Shown here: piece after piece, positions 1 through 9,083 of the stretch
Position numbering within the stretch: the stretch's first letter is position 1
How the letters are laid out: each line of letters opens with the position of its first letter
Source of the DNA: an uncultured Bacteroidota bacterium
GTDB taxonomy: Bacteria; Bacteroidota; Bacteroidia; Bacteroidales; P3
Reading direction: 5' to 3'
Length of the DNA stretch: 64,000 nucleotides
Assembly (NCBI GenBank): GCA_902784465.1
Contig: CACZUZ010000003.1
Span: forward strand, 29,448-93,447
The notes under the pieces: generated by a model
What the model saw: the letters and a program-made list of their open reading frames with translations, nothing else
Told to the model about the DNA's origin: nothing
The model's database searches: none
Made by a program: the position numbers and the translations under genes

Positions 1-305
1 GGCTTCTCGCGTATATACTGCGACTTCATGACCTCGTGGTTGCGGGAAAACTCGAAAACGTTGGTGTGCATCATGAAAAGCAGGAGGTCGCCGGCAAAAC
101 GGATCTCGAACTCGAAGTCGCCGCGGTCGGTAAACTCGAAACGCAAGTCCTTGCCCCTCTGGCGATTTTGTTCCTGTAACTCTGCAACAATGGCCTTGGC
201 AGTAGAACGGAAAAGCTCAAATGTCTGCTTTGTAGACTTATAAACATCCTGCTTCAACTCTCCCTTGGAGAATATGAGCTCGCTAAGCTGTTCTTTCAGT
301 TCCAT
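1..305 (-). CDS. Conserved hypothetical protein, N-terminal 101 residues (runs off left edge)
   Basis: The minus strand is open from an ATG at 305 to the window edge; no stop is reached. The visible part starts MELKEQLSELIFSKGELKQD, then has a helical, Glu/Lys-rich stretch (about residues 1-55) and a strand-rich part containing the charged run DRGDFEFEIRF. There is no signal peptide or membrane segment, so it is probably cytoplasmic. It follows cysS in the same direction with 28 nt between the cysS stop and this ATG, and those 28 nt are a short TCAATTY-type repeat. I do not recognise a function. Base composition matches the neighbouring housekeeping genes. Confidence 0.7.
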   Translation of the reverse strand, partial: MELKEQLSELIFSKGELKQDVYKSTKQTFELFRSTAKAIVAELQEQNRQRGKDLRFEFTDRGDFEFEIRFAGDLLLFMMHTNVFEFSRNHEVMKSQYIREK

Positions 306-333
306 TTTCAATTCTCAATTTTCAATTCTCAAT
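306..333. repeat. Short TCAATTY repeat between cysS stop and next start
   Basis: The 28 bases between the cysS stop codon (334-336) and the next minus-strand ATG (303-305) consist of alternating TCAATTCTC and AATTTTCAATTC words. This is a small member of the class of short-period degenerate repeats placed directly 5' of start codons in this window. Confidence 0.6.
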
Positions 334-1821
334 TTACTTGATTTCCCAGGTGGCGCCGTCTTTGCCGTCCTTTACGGCAATGCCGAGGGCGGAGAGATTG
401 TCGCGGATATGGTCGCTGGTAGCCCAGTCCTTGTTGGCCTTGGCTGTGGCACGCACATCGAGAATCATCTGCATGAGACCGTCGATAAGAGCCGTGTTGT
501 CGGCAGAGGCCTCATCGCGAAGACCCATAATGTCGCATACAAAAGTCTGGAAAAGCCACTGCAGTTCGTCGATGTCATCCTTCGTGAGCGTCTCCTTGTG
601 GTCGGCGACACTATTCACAACTCGCGAAGCATCAAACAGATGCGAGATAACGATAGGAGTATTCATGTCGTCGTTCATGGCATCATAGCATTTCTGGCGG
701 TACTCTTTCACATCCACCGAGCTGCTCTTGGAAGGCTGCAGCGACCGCAGCGTCTTCATGGCCTGCATCAGTCGCTGATAGCCCTTCTCCGAGGCGATGA
801 GGGCGTCGTTGCTGAAATCGACAGTGCTGCGATAATGAGCCTGAAGGATGAAGAAACGTATCGTCATGGGACTGTAGGCCTTGGCGAGCATCTCCTTGCC
901 ATCCTTGGGGTTGATGTGGCTGCCGTTGAAAAACTCGTCGAGGGTGATGAAATTACCCAGCGACTTGCCCATCTTCTGTCCCTCGATGGTAATCATGTTG
1001 TTGTGCATCCAGTATTTGCAAGGGCCATGACCCGACGATGCCACGCACTGCGCTATCTCGCTCTCATGATGGGGAAAGACGAGGTCCATCCCGCCACCAT
1101 GGATGTCGAAAGGCGAACCTAGGTATTTGGCTCCCATGGCCGTACATTCGGCATGCCAACCAGGGAAGCCGTCGCTCCAGGGCGAAGGCCAGCGCATAAT
1201 ATGCTCGGGCGAAGCTTTCTTCCAGAGGGCGAAGTCGCCAGGGAAGCGTTTCTCGTCCTGGCCGTCGAGCTCGCGCGTTGTGGCAAGCATCTCCTCGATG
1301 ACGCGGCCGCTGAGGCGACCATACTGCTTGGTGTCCTCCTGGTATTTGCGGACGTCGAAATAGACGCTGCCGTTGGAGACGTAGGCATAACCCTCATCGA
1401 TGATCTTCTGCACCAGCTCTATCTGCTCTATGATATGGCCGCTGGCATGAGGCTCGATGCTGGGACGCAGCACGTTGAGTCTATCCATGGCAGCATGGTA
1501 GCGGTTGGTGTAGTACTGCGCCACCTCCATAGGTTCGAGCTGCTCGAGGCGCGCTTTCTTGGCTATCTTGTCCTCTCCCTCGTCAGCGTCGTGCTCTAGG
1601 TGCCCGACATCGGTGATGTTGCGCACATAGCGCACCTTGTAGCCGAGGTGCTGGAGGTAGCGGAAAAGGATATCGAAGGTGATGGCCGGACGGGCATGAC
1701 CAAGATGGGCGTCGCCGTAAACGGTAGGTCCACAGACATACATGCCTACCCTACCCTCCGTGATGGGACGGAAGAGTTCTTTCTGGCGAGAAAGGGTATT
1801 GTATATGAGAAATTGTTGCAT
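334..1821 (-). CDS. cysS: Cysteinyl-tRNA synthetase
   Basis: Charges tRNA-Cys with cysteine in the cytoplasm (class I synthetase). At 495 residues it is of normal length. The class I signature HLGH is at residues 39-42, just after the zinc-ligand Cys30 in YVCGPTVYG. Further zinc-site residues are visible in HAECTAMG and HHESEIAQ, and the KMSKS loop is KMGKS at residues 283-287, with the common Ser-to-Gly change. The ATG at 1821 gives the canonical N-terminus. Its leader is unusual: the whole interval up to the stop codon of the upstream gene is a 37-unit 8-nt tandem repeat, so either the gene is read through from upstream or its promoter lies in the repeat. Confidence 0.97.
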   Translation of the reverse strand: MQQFLIYNTLSRQKELFRPITEGRVGMYVCGPTVYGDAHLGHARPAITFDILFRYLQHLGYKVRYVRNITDVGHLEHDADEGEDKIAKKARLEQLEPMEVAQYYTNRYHAAMDRLNVLRPSIEPHASGHIIEQIELVQKIIDEGYAYVSNGSVYFDVRKYQEDTKQYGRLSGRVIEEMLATTRELDGQDEKRFPGDFALWKKASPEHIMRWPSPWSDGFPGWHAECTAMGAKYLGSPFDIHGGGMDLVFPHHESEIAQCVASSGHGPCKYWMHNNMITIEGQKMGKSLGNFITLDEFFNGSHINPKDGKEMLAKAYSPMTIRFFILQAHYRSTVDFSNDALIASEKGYQRLMQAMKTLRSLQPSKSSSVDVKEYRQKCYDAMNDDMNTPIVISHLFDASRVVNSVADHKETLTKDDIDELQWLFQTFVCDIMGLRDEASADNTALIDGLMQMILDVRATAKANKDWATSDHIRDNLSALGIAVKDGKDGATWEIK

Positions 1822-1829
1822 TTTTTATG

Positions 1830-2125
1830 GATTTTCGGATGTTTGGATTTTTGGATGTTCGGATTTTCGGATTTTTGGATGTTCGGATTTTCGGATTTTC
1901 GGATTTTCGGAGGTTTGGAGGTTTGGAGGTTCGGGTTTTCGGTTTTTCGGAGGTTCGGGTTTTCGGAGGTTCGGATTGTCTGATTGTCTGATTATCTGAT
2001 TGTCTGATTGTCTGATTATCTGATTGTCTGATTGTCTGATTGTCTGATTGTCTGATTATCTGATTGTCTGATTGTCCGATTATCTGATTATCCGACCATC
2101 CGACTGTCCGATTCTCCGATTGTCA
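1830..2125. repeat. 37 x 8-nt degenerate tandem repeat in front of cysS
   Basis: On the plus strand the sequence is an unbroken run of 8-nt units with consensus GATTNTYK. Units 1-18 are mostly GATTTTCG, GATGTTCG, GATTTTTG and GAGGTTCG. Units 19-37 are mostly GATTGTCT, GATTATCT and GATTRTCC. I counted 37 units with no insertion or deletion, though many carry substitutions. The last unit (2118-2125) contains the stop codon of the upstream gene, and the first begins 8 bases before the cysS ATG. In the cysS mRNA this reads as an A/C-rich, G-poor leader of AATC words. Confidence 0.95.
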
Positions 2126-3367
2126 TTTCTTGATGTAGGAGAGGAAGTCGAGGTCGATAGACAGCGAGACGAAAGGCTTGACGAGCCACGATTTCACCAT
2201 GATGTCGTCGAGCGTGTAGCCCGACTGCAGACCGGTTAGCGTCATGCCGGCCTCAAAGCCGTCGCGAAGCACCTCGAACTCGCAAATATTCACTCCTATA
2301 GTGAGATAGAAGAAATCTACAAAGCGGAAACTGGGGCCTATATAGAAATTCTTAAAAAGGTTGGAACCGCCAAAACCCACATAGATGCCGAGGTCGTAGT
2401 TGAACTTCTGGTCGAACCGCCTTATCTCGGGCAGCAGCGAGGTGGAGGTTGTATCCTTTGTTTTTTTGCCTCCGTTGAAATAGTCGGTCATATCCCACAG
2501 CATCACCGATGCACCGGTGACAAAATCGAACTCTATATCGCCGGCATTGCGGTTAAGGATTATTTTGTCGTACTTGCCCTCTTCGTTGTTGCGCGGAGTG
2601 AGACGGATATCCCAGTCGGGCGTGCGGTAGAATCGCATGGCGATGCCCTGTATGGGACGCACCTTCTTCTTCTTGTTGAGCGTGATGGCGGCCTTCTCCT
2701 CGGCCTCTTTGGCCTTCAGCTGCAGGTATTTGTTCTCTTCATCCTTGCGGATATTCTCTATCTCGATGGCGGTGACCTTCTTCTGCAGTGAGTCTACCAG
2801 GTGGCGGTAATGCTCCTTCTCGATGAGGACATGCTCATAGTTCTCGCGCTGCGAACGCAGCGTCACCTCTTTGGCGTCGATGTCCTTCTGCAGGTAGTCT
2901 ATCTCGCGTGTCTTGGCTTCGATACTGGCCTCTTTAGCCTTGAGGTCGCCCTCCCACTTGGCACGGTCTATTGTCGAACTGGTCAACGCCTGTCGGTACA
3001 GCTCTTCCTTTTCTGCCACGAGCTTTTCCTTCTCCTGCATGGCGGAGACCTGCTCCGACATGAGCCTGTTCTTCTCCTGCAATTCTTTCTGATACAGGTC
3101 GTTGAGATAAACCAAAGAGTCTTTCAGCAGGATAAGCTCCCTCATGCGGCGGCGAAGAGAGGCTTGCGCCATGAACGCCGAGTCGAGCCTCTGGTTTAGG
3201 ATCTCAACTTGACCGCGGAGCATCACTATCGAGTCTCTATTGTCGGTGCTGTCGTCATAGCCACTCTCCGACATCGCCACTCGGCCGGAGTCGACCACCT
3301 GGCCACGCCCCACGGCGGTCACAGCGATGAGAAAAAGAAGCACGACAAGATGACGGATTCTACTCAT
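2123..3367 (-). CDS. Uncharacterised envelope protein: signal peptide, long coiled coil, beta-rich C-terminus
   Basis: The frame is open further upstream, but the ATG at 3367 gives a clean signal peptide (MSRIRHLVVLLFLIAVTAVG) and is chosen as start (414 residues). After the signal peptide, roughly residues 35-225 are heptad-like and rich in Glu, Lys and Gln (repeated EKEELYR, EAEEKAA types), which indicates a coiled coil. The last 180 residues are strand-rich with aromatic alternation (YDLGIYVGFGG, FYIGPSFRFVDFFY) and end in SYIKK; this resembles an outer-membrane or periplasmic beta domain. A TATTTTTG -7 box lies at 3454-3461 on the minus strand. Function unknown; a structural envelope role is only inferred. 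cysS lies downstream in the same direction. Confidence 0.75.
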   Translation of the reverse strand: MSRIRHLVVLLFLIAVTAVGRGQVVDSGRVAMSESGYDDSTDNRDSIVMLRGQVEILNQRLDSAFMAQASLRRRMRELILLKDSLVYLNDLYQKELQEKNRLMSEQVSAMQEKEKLVAEKEELYRQALTSSTIDRAKWEGDLKAKEASIEAKTREIDYLQKDIDAKEVTLRSQRENYEHVLIEKEHYRHLVDSLQKKVTAIEIENIRKDEENKYLQLKAKEAEEKAAITLNKKKKVRPIQGIAMRFYRTPDWDIRLTPRNNEEGKYDKIILNRNAGDIEFDFVTGASVMLWDMTDYFNGGKKTKDTTSTSLLPEIRRFDQKFNYDLGIYVGFGGSNLFKNFYIGPSFRFVDFFYLTIGVNICEFEVLRDGFEAGMTLTGLQSGYTLDDIMVKSWLVKPFVSLSIDLDFLSYIKK

Positions 3368-3453
3368 AAAGATACACAATAAAAGGCGATAAACTATCGC
3401 AATAAAATGATTTTCATATAATTCAAACACACCTTTCCCACAACAACGAGTTG

Positions 3454-3461
3454 CAAAAATA
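3454..3461 (-). promoter_or_regulatory. Bacteroidetes -7 box (TATTTTTG) for the coiled-coil envelope gene
   Basis: The minus strand reads TATTTTTG followed by C, matching TAnnTTTG. It lies 87 bases before the chosen ATG at 3367, which supports that start over the longer open frame. It is back to back with the plus-strand box at 3504-3511. Confidence 0.6.
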
Positions 3462-3503
3462 CAAAAATAATACAATAAAGAATAGGAAATGGCTTAAAAA
3501 ACG

Positions 3504-3511
3504 TAATTTTG
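3504..3511 (+). promoter_or_regulatory. Bacteroidetes -7 box (TAATTTTG) for the C25 protease operon
   Basis: TAATTTTGC lies 20 bases before the ATG at 3531. No clear -33 TTTG is seen. The match to TAnnTTTG and the position directly upstream of the gene are the evidence. Confidence 0.6.
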
Positions 3512-3530
3512 CAAAGTTTTTCTAACAGCC

Positions 3531-5846
3531 ATGAACCGCAGGAAACAGCACACAACCAACAGTTTATCGACCATTTTCAAGCAATGGTTCTCTTGCCTGT
3601 TTCTCTTGTCGTGCCTCACCCCTGCCCTACTGTGCCAGGAAGGACTTGCCGTCTCAAGCCATTCAGCAAGCCAAATCTCCTTCGACTACTGCCTTCAAAA
3701 CATTGTGGCTCAACCTCGCCAAGGCGCAATCCTGCTCTCCGCACCCGCCGCAGCCAACAGCATGAGTCGCGAGCTGGGCCTTCCCATGCTGCCCCAGCAC
3801 CGCCAACTGGTGGTCCTCAACGACAACAATCACAAAATCACTATCGAGCATCAGAAATGGGACACCCTGTCTCTCCCCTCTTCAGGCTGCCAACTGCCTG
3901 TGATGCACTATGCTGGCGCCAAAGCCAAGGATGTCAGGCTGCCCCTGGCAGGAAGGGACAGCCTCTACTATGCTGCCGACTCGATGATGGGTGCCCCCCT
4001 GGTCAGCATCAAGCCTCTCGGAAAAATGAGGGGTACCTCTGTCGCAGAACTCTCCATCGCCCCCGTGCGTTACAACCCCGCCCAAGGCACCATAGCCGTC
4101 TGCCGCAAACTGAGGGCCACGGTCACCGCCACATCAACTCCACACCTCACCGACCCGACCGGCAACCCCATGCTTAGGGCATTGCCCATCCTCACGCCCG
4201 ACAACTCGAAAACGTATGTCAACACCCTCATACAAGACACTCTTCCAACAGGTTACCTCATCGTCACAACGCCAAGATATAGCGAGGCGCTACGACCGCT
4301 GATTGCATGGAAACGCCAAGAGGGCTACATCGTCGATGTCATCTGTTTCGACAATGGGACATCCAACAAAACAGTGAAAGACAGCCTTCAAAGCCGCTAC
4401 GACAACCCCTCCGCCAATCACCCCGCCCCGCTCTTCATCCTGGTTGTCGGCGACATGGCCGACATACCGCTGTGGACTGGACTTCACAATATTGAAGGGC
4501 TCGACAATCACCGCACCGACTTCTACTATGCCGAATTCAGCGGCGACATGCTGCCCGATGCTTTTGTCGGGCGGCTGTCCATGCACGACACCAACGAGTT
4601 GCACAACATCGTCGCAAAAACGGTGGCCTACGAGAAAGGCCTGATGGCCGACACCACAGCCCTGCGGCGGAGCCTGATAGTGGCCGGCAAGGAAGAGACC
4701 TACCCCGCCCCAGTCGCCACCAACGGGCAGGTGAACTACATCAAGCAGCTCCTCATCTCCCACGACCCCGCTCACGACACCCTGTGCTACTACAACCCCT
4801 CGTCGGCCGACCGCCGCGACGAGATACTTGAAGACCTGCGCGAAGGGGTGGCTCTGATGAGCTATACCGCACACTGCAACACCAAGGGCTGGCGCGACCC
4901 CAGGCTCAACAATACAGACATCAACACCAGCGATATCGTCGACCACAGTCTCTTTGTCGCCATCAACAACTGCTGTCGCAGCAACGATGTCGCCGGTGAA
5001 TGCTTTGGCGAGATGCTGCTCCGCAAAGCCGTGGGCGGCGCGGTGGCCTCCATCGGAGCCACCAACGAGACCCTCTGGGAAGAGGACTACGTCTGGAGCA
5101 CAGGACCAGGCACCATGACCGAGAACCCCCAGCCCGCCAACAGCGGCAACGGTGCCTTCGACCGCCTGCTGCACCCTCATCTGCAACCCATCGAGGAGCA
5201 AGCCTGGACCATAGGACAGATGCTTCTGGCTGGCAATGGCGCCGTGGCGGCAAGCGGATCTCCGTTCGCCGACTTCTACTGGGAAATCTACCTGCTGCTG
5301 GGCGACCCGTCGCTGATGCCCCATATCGGCCCCTTGCACGAGATAGAGCTGACCTGCGACAGCGTTCAAATCGGCGACACCGCCATGTCGCTGCTGGGAA
5401 CCCCCTGGACACGTGTGGCCGCCACATGCGGCGATACGCTGATGGGACTCTGCACATTGGGAGCCGACGGCGAGGGACATATCCATTTCCGCCAAGCCGT
5501 GGCTAGCGACATCTGCATCACCGCCACACGCCAGTTCCACAAGGCCAAGCAAGTCACATTCCGGCTGGTCGACAGCATCCCCCCTCAAGGCTTGGAAACC
5601 CCGTCAGGCAGAAGCCTACAGATATACCCCAACCCGGCGAGGGACAGGCTGACTGTCTGCGGAATAGCATCTCCCGCTCAGCTAACCATTTTCGACAGCC
5701 GTGGACAAAAAAGACTGGAAAAAAACGTCACCGACCAGCAAACCATCGACCTCGGTCGACAACTCCCTTCCGGCATCTACACCCTGTCCATAACCCAACC
5801 CGACAATAGCAAAACCTACAAAAAGATAGTAATCAGAGGACTGTGA
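3531..5846 (+). CDS. Gingipain-like C25 cysteine protease with T9SS sorting domain
   Basis: A 771-residue secreted protein. It has an N-terminal hydrophobic segment (about residues 18-38), a propeptide-like region to about 215, a peptidase C25 domain (about 220-600) and a C-terminal T9SS type A sorting domain (IYPNPARDRL to the end, about 700-771). The catalytic His is probably His448 in SYTAHCNTKGW, and the nucleophile is Cys481 or Cys482 in INNCCRSND, at the positions of the gingipain His/Cys dyad. It would be exported by Sec, carried across the outer membrane by T9SS, and anchored or released there. The substrate cannot be read from the sequence. It overlaps the following gene by 4 nt (GTGA), so the two are probably translated together. 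It could also be a PorU-like sortase, but it is shorter than PorU and carries a sorting domain itself. Confidence 0.88.
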   Translation: MNRRKQHTTNSLSTIFKQWFSCLFLLSCLTPALLCQEGLAVSSHSASQISFDYCLQNIVAQPRQGAILLSAPAAANSMSRELGLPMLPQHRQLVVLNDNNHKITIEHQKWDTLSLPSSGCQLPVMHYAGAKAKDVRLPLAGRDSLYYAADSMMGAPLVSIKPLGKMRGTSVAELSIAPVRYNPAQGTIAVCRKLRATVTATSTPHLTDPTGNPMLRALPILTPDNSKTYVNTLIQDTLPTGYLIVTTPRYSEALRPLIAWKRQEGYIVDVICFDNGTSNKTVKDSLQSRYDNPSANHPAPLFILVVGDMADIPLWTGLHNIEGLDNHRTDFYYAEFSGDMLPDAFVGRLSMHDTNELHNIVAKTVAYEKGLMADTTALRRSLIVAGKEETYPAPVATNGQVNYIKQLLISHDPAHDTLCYYNPSSADRRDEILEDLREGVALMSYTAHCNTKGWRDPRLNNTDINTSDIVDHSLFVAINNCCRSNDVAGECFGEMLLRKAVGGAVASIGATNETLWEEDYVWSTGPGTMTENPQPANSGNGAFDRLLHPHLQPIEEQAWTIGQMLLAGNGAVAASGSPFADFYWEIYLLLGDPSLMPHIGPLHEIELTCDSVQIGDTAMSLLGTPWTRVAATCGDTLMGLCTLGADGEGHIHFRQAVASDICITATRQFHKAKQVTFRLVDSIPPQGLETPSGRSLQIYPNPARDRLTVCGIASPAQLTIFDSRGQKRLEKNVTDQQTIDLGRQLPSGIYTLSITQPDNSKTYKKIVIRGL

Positions 5847-6721
5847 ATCAAGATACAAACATAGTATACCATCCTGTTTACGACACAGTGATACCTCAAC
5901 TGTTGCTGCGTCCTGTCGACAGCACCACCCTGTCGACGCCCGACAGCAACGACTACCTGCTGCTCTGCAACGACTCCATATTCGCCCCCTACGCCGCCGA
6001 CAGCGTAACCCTCTTCCGCCCCAGCATGTTCGCCAACAGCCATACCAGCCACTTCGGCAACGAGCCTCAGTTGCGCGATGTCTCTCAAGGGTTCGATTGG
6101 ATGTTCTTTGTCATCATTGCCATGCTGGCTCTCGTGAGCATCAACCTCAACCGCCTAAGATTCAACCTTAAGGACATCTTCGCTTCGCTCTTCAACCAGC
6201 ACACCCAAGGCCGTGTGGAGCGCGAGAACAACGTCAAGACGAGCAGCCTTCTCAGCATGACATTCATCTATCTTGCCTCTGTCGCCGCTGTGGCGACGCG
6301 GTTTGCCACAAGCCAGCTCGACGTGATACTCACCATCCCCGAACCTCTCTTCTTCGCCATCCTCACAGGCATCCTTTTCCTGTACGTGATTCTCAGGGGT
6401 GGACTTATACGCCTGATAGGCAGCATCTTCAACGACAACTATCCCGTACAGGCCTACCTCACCAGCAACCACTTCTTCTTCTTTGTCGGTGCCCTCATAC
6501 TGCCTCCTCTACTGCTCTTCGTCTTCTTCGCCGAACCCATCGAGCAGACCGCTCTCGCAATAGCCACCGCAGTCATAGTCATCATACTGATAGTCAGGCT
6601 TGCCCGCGGCCTACAACTAATTTTAACAAATTCCAAAACCTCTAAATTATATTTATTTTACTATCTTTGCATTCTTGAAATCGTACCCATTTTGGTAATG
6701 GGGAAGATTTTAACATATTAG
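5843..6721 (+). CDS. DUF4271 integral membrane protein
   Basis: A 292-residue inner-membrane protein with about 100 soluble N-terminal residues and then five or six hydrophobic helices (for example MFFVIIAMLALVSI and FFFFVGALILPPLLLFVFF). The GTG start overlaps the stop of the protease gene (GTGA); no ATG is well placed. In Bacteroidetes DUF4271 commonly precedes the uroporphyrinogen-III synthase gene, as here. Function unknown. The hemD start is 33 nt downstream. Confidence 0.82.
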   Translation: MNQDTNIVYHPVYDTVIPQLLLRPVDSTTLSTPDSNDYLLLCNDSIFAPYAADSVTLFRPSMFANSHTSHFGNEPQLRDVSQGFDWMFFVIIAMLALVSINLNRLRFNLKDIFASLFNQHTQGRVERENNVKTSSLLSMTFIYLASVAAVATRFATSQLDVILTIPEPLFFAILTGILFLYVILRGGLIRLIGSIFNDNYPVQAYLTSNHFFFFVGALILPPLLLFVFFAEPIEQTALAIATAVIVIILIVRLARGLQLILTNSKTSKLYLFYYLCILEIVPILVMGKILTY

Positions 6722-6754
6722 ACCATAGACAATTGCACCATTTCTAGGAATCGC

Positions 6755-7723
6755 ATGAAACTGAAAAAAATCCTGATTTCGCAGCCCGAACCTGCCGATT
6801 TGGAAAAATCACCGTACAGGAAACTGGCAGTTGATTTCAAACTTGATCTCACATTCTACAAATTCTTCGAGGTCGTAGGTATTACGGCTACAGAATTTCG
6901 GAAAAGCAGAATTCATATCGCTGAATTTACCGCAGTTATCTTCAACAGCAAAAATTCCGTCGACCATTTCTTCCGCATGGCCAAAGACTTGAGGGAGAGC
7001 ATCCCCGAAAGCATGAAGTACTTCTGTTCAACCGAGGCCATTGCACTCTATCTCCAAAACTACATCCAGTATCGCAAACGCAAAATATTCTTTGGCAACC
7101 AATATTTTGCCGACCTCGTCGATGTGATGACCAAACACCGTGAAGAGAAATTCCTCTTCCCCTGCTCCGACGAGAAACAGACCGAATACACCAAGCTGCT
7201 CGACAAGGCTAAGTTCAAATACACCAAGGCCCCCATGTACCGCAGCGTGCCTCGCGACCTCAAACAGTTCAAGCTGGAAGACTTCGACATGATTGCACTC
7301 TTCTCTCCCATCGGAGTGCGCTCGCTGCTGATGAACTTCCCCGATGCCAAGGATTCTTCCATCCTGGTCGCCGCCTTCGGCTCCTCGACGCATGCCGCCC
7401 TGAACGCCGCAGGCATCAAGATCACCATCGCAGCCCCCACCAAGAACTCTCCCTCGATGGCAATGGCTATCGAAAACTACCTGCTCGGCAAGCAACAGGA
7501 GGCCGTACTTGTGGTCAAGCCTTCGGCCCTCAAAAGCTCCAAGTCGGTCCACACCACCTCCAAGACGCTGGGCACCAAGAAAACCAAGTCGGTCTTCGCC
7601 AGCAAGGCTAAATACAAGCAGCTGATGGAAGAAAAGAAAGCCAAAGCCGCCGAACGCCGCGCCGTACGCGCCGCCGAGAAAGCACGCAAAGAGGCCGAGG
7701 CCGCCACGAAAGACAAGGAGTGA
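6755..7723 (+). CDS. hemD: Uroporphyrinogen-III synthase family protein
   Basis: Catalyses ring closure and D-ring inversion of hydroxymethylbilane in tetrapyrrole synthesis. The first 250 residues show the loosely conserved HemD fold, including FTAVIFNSKNSVDHFF and MIALFSPIGVRSLL in the two domains. The remaining 72 residues are an extra Lys/Ala/Glu-rich helical tail (EKKAKAAERRAVRAAEKA region), probably basic and disordered or coiled. The DUF4271 neighbour and the following rnpA-yidD genes match the usual Bacteroidetes arrangement. The stop overlaps the next GTG start (GTGA). No other heme genes are in the window, so the assignment rests on family resemblance and context. Confidence 0.8.
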   Translation: MKLKKILISQPEPADLEKSPYRKLAVDFKLDLTFYKFFEVVGITATEFRKSRIHIAEFTAVIFNSKNSVDHFFRMAKDLRESIPESMKYFCSTEAIALYLQNYIQYRKRKIFFGNQYFADLVDVMTKHREEKFLFPCSDEKQTEYTKLLDKAKFKYTKAPMYRSVPRDLKQFKLEDFDMIALFSPIGVRSLLMNFPDAKDSSILVAAFGSSTHAALNAAGIKITIAAPTKNSPSMAMAIENYLLGKQQEAVLVVKPSALKSSKSVHTTSKTLGTKKTKSVFASKAKYKQLMEEKKAKAAERRAVRAAEKARKEAEAATKDKE

Positions 7724-8127
7724 ACAACAACCGAAATAAGCAATACGGCTTCGGCAAGAGCGAGAAGCTCTGCAGCAAAATGCTCATAGAGAAGCTCTAC
7801 AGCTCGCCCAAACGCGAGCTGTTTTTTCCATTGAGCATCCACTGGATGGAGGTCGATGCCGACGACACCACCCCTCGCGTGCAGGTTCTCGTCGTGGCCC
7901 CCAAACGCAAACTCCACCACGCCGTCGACCGCAACCGCACCAAACGGGTAATACGCGAATGCTACCGCCTGAACAAGCAACCTCTCGTCGACGCCCTCTC
8001 CCACAACAACAAGCACATCATCCTGTCGTTCAACTATATCCACACTCGCACACCCGACTTCCACAAGCTCTCCTCCACCATGGACAAAATAATCGCCCGT
8101 CTCGCTCTAGCTGTCTCATCGCTATGA
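7720..8127 (+). CDS. rnpA: Ribonuclease P protein component
   Basis: The protein subunit of RNase P, which helps the catalytic RNA remove 5' leaders from pre-tRNAs. At 135 residues it is of normal size. The RNR signature is [14 protein letters not shown] (about residues 73-86), preceded by the usual strand [15 protein letters not shown]. It starts at a GTG overlapping the hemD stop and ends overlapping the yidD ATG (ATGA), so the three genes form a tightly coupled operon. It is not next to rpmH here. Confidence 0.93.
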   Translation: MNNNRNKQYGFGKSEKLCSKMLIEKLYSSPKRELFFPLSIHWMEVDADDTTPRVQVLVVAPKRKLHHAVDRNRTKRVIRECYRLNKQPLVDALSHNNKHIILSFNYIHTRTPDFHKLSSTMDKIIARLALAVSSL

Positions 8128-8348
8128 TCAAGAATGTCTTATCCAAGGCTCTGCTGCTGCTGATAAAATTCTACCAGCAATGCATATCGCCCTTCACTCC
8201 GGCGGCATGCCGCTACACCCCCACCTGCTCACAGTATGCCAAAGAGGCCATCTTGAAGTATGGCCCTTTCAAGGGAACATGGCTCGCCTTCAAGCGTATC
8301 TTGCGATGCAACCCCTTCGGCGGCCACGGCTACGACCCTGTCCCGTGA
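8124..8348 (+). CDS. yidD: Membrane protein insertion efficiency factor YidD
   Basis: A 74-residue YidD family protein thought to help YidC-dependent membrane insertion. The chosen ATG at 8124 overlaps the rnpA stop (ATGA). The N-terminus is an amphipathic or hydrophobic helix ([16 protein letters not shown]), followed by the conserved Cys pattern [15 protein letters not shown] and the C-terminal [18 protein letters not shown] longer open frame upstream overlaps rnpA and is not used. Confidence 0.95.
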   Translation: MIKNVLSKALLLLIKFYQQCISPFTPAACRYTPTCSQYAKEAILKYGPFKGTWLAFKRILRCNPFGGHGYDPVP

Positions 8349-8388
8349 TTAATAATCAGCCATTTGCAAAAAAAATATCGCCATATAC

Positions 8389-8417
8389 TTTGGAATAAAA
8401 AAAATATTGTACTTTTG
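8389..8417 (+). promoter_or_regulatory. Bacteroidetes promoter (-33 TTTG, -7 TACTTTTG)
   Basis: TTTG at 8389-8392 and TACTTTTG at 8410-8417 are separated by 17 bases, the normal -33/-7 arrangement. The lipoprotein ATG follows at 8444. Confidence 0.8.
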
Positions 8418-8443
8418 CACCACAAATCAAAACCTTAAAACAC

Positions 8444-8980
8444 ATGAAAAAATTAAAATTCTTAGCAGTTACGCTCCTGGCAGTCCTCTCTTTTGGTCTT
8501 ACCAGCTGCGACAAGGACAAAGATTTCGATTATGAGTCCATCACAGTCAAGGACGGCGACGTCATCATCTCGAAACATGATTTCGGCACCGGCGACACCG
8601 CTGGCTACAAACTGAACTGGAAACTCAGCATCAAAGGCGGCAACCTCGTCCTCGATTGCCTCGACAGCCAGCCTGAGTTCAACATGGGCGGACAGGCCTC
8701 CAACCTCAAAACCGGTGGCGGCATCAGCGACATCGGAGAGGTCAAAGGCATCAGCCTCATAGAGACCAAGCCGGCCGACGCCGCCTTCTCTTCCCTGACC
8801 GCCAAAGCCGAGAAAAAGCATGGCTATGTCGTCAAGGTCTACGGTGCCGACGAGACCTATCCCTCTGCCTATGAACAGAACCCCTCCATCCGTCCCCCTC
8901 AGGCTGTCTACCTCCGCCTCTGGATCAAGAAAGTAGATGACGGCTCTTACGAAATCCGCTACGAATATCCCTGGAAATAA
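8444..8980 (+). CDS. Uncharacterised lipoprotein
   Basis: 178 residues with a lipoprotein signal peptide (MKKLKFLAVTLLAVLSFGLTSCDKD): lipobox LTSC, mature Cys22, followed by charged residues. The mature part is a small soluble domain with strand-like alternation and ends in YEIRYEYPWK. No catalytic motif is recognised. It is monocistronic: its own promoter is upstream and a hairpin terminator follows 22 bases after the stop. Probably anchored in the envelope; function unknown. Confidence 0.8.
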   Translation: MKKLKFLAVTLLAVLSFGLTSCDKDKDFDYESITVKDGDVIISKHDFGTGDTAGYKLNWKLSIKGGNLVLDCLDSQPEFNMGGQASNLKTGGGISDIGEVKGISLIETKPADAAFSSLTAKAEKKHGYVVKVYGADETYPSAYEQNPSIRPPQAVYLRLWIKKVDDGSYEIRYEYPWK

Positions 8981-9002
8981 TCAGGCATTCTTGCAAAAAA
9001 AG

Positions 9003-9040
9003 GACAGGAGCTTGCAATGGCAGGCTCCTGTCTCTTTTAT
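9003..9040 (+). terminator. Rho-independent terminator
   Basis: GACAGGAGC (9003-9011) pairs with GCTCCTGTC (9024-9032), 12-nt loop, followed by TCTTTTAT. It ends the lipoprotein transcript and separates it from the convergent ribE gene. Confidence 0.85.
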
Positions 9041-9083
9041 ATCCTAAGGATTGCTCCGTCTGGCTAATACCGTCAGACCAAGC

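Noticed and set aside
1830-2125. CRISPR array
   Set aside because: Units are 8 nt with no spacers and no cas genes nearby.
4290-5588. A 432-codon minus-strand frame opposite the C25 protease
   Set aside because: Shadow frame produced by codon bias; no promoter and no recognisable domain.
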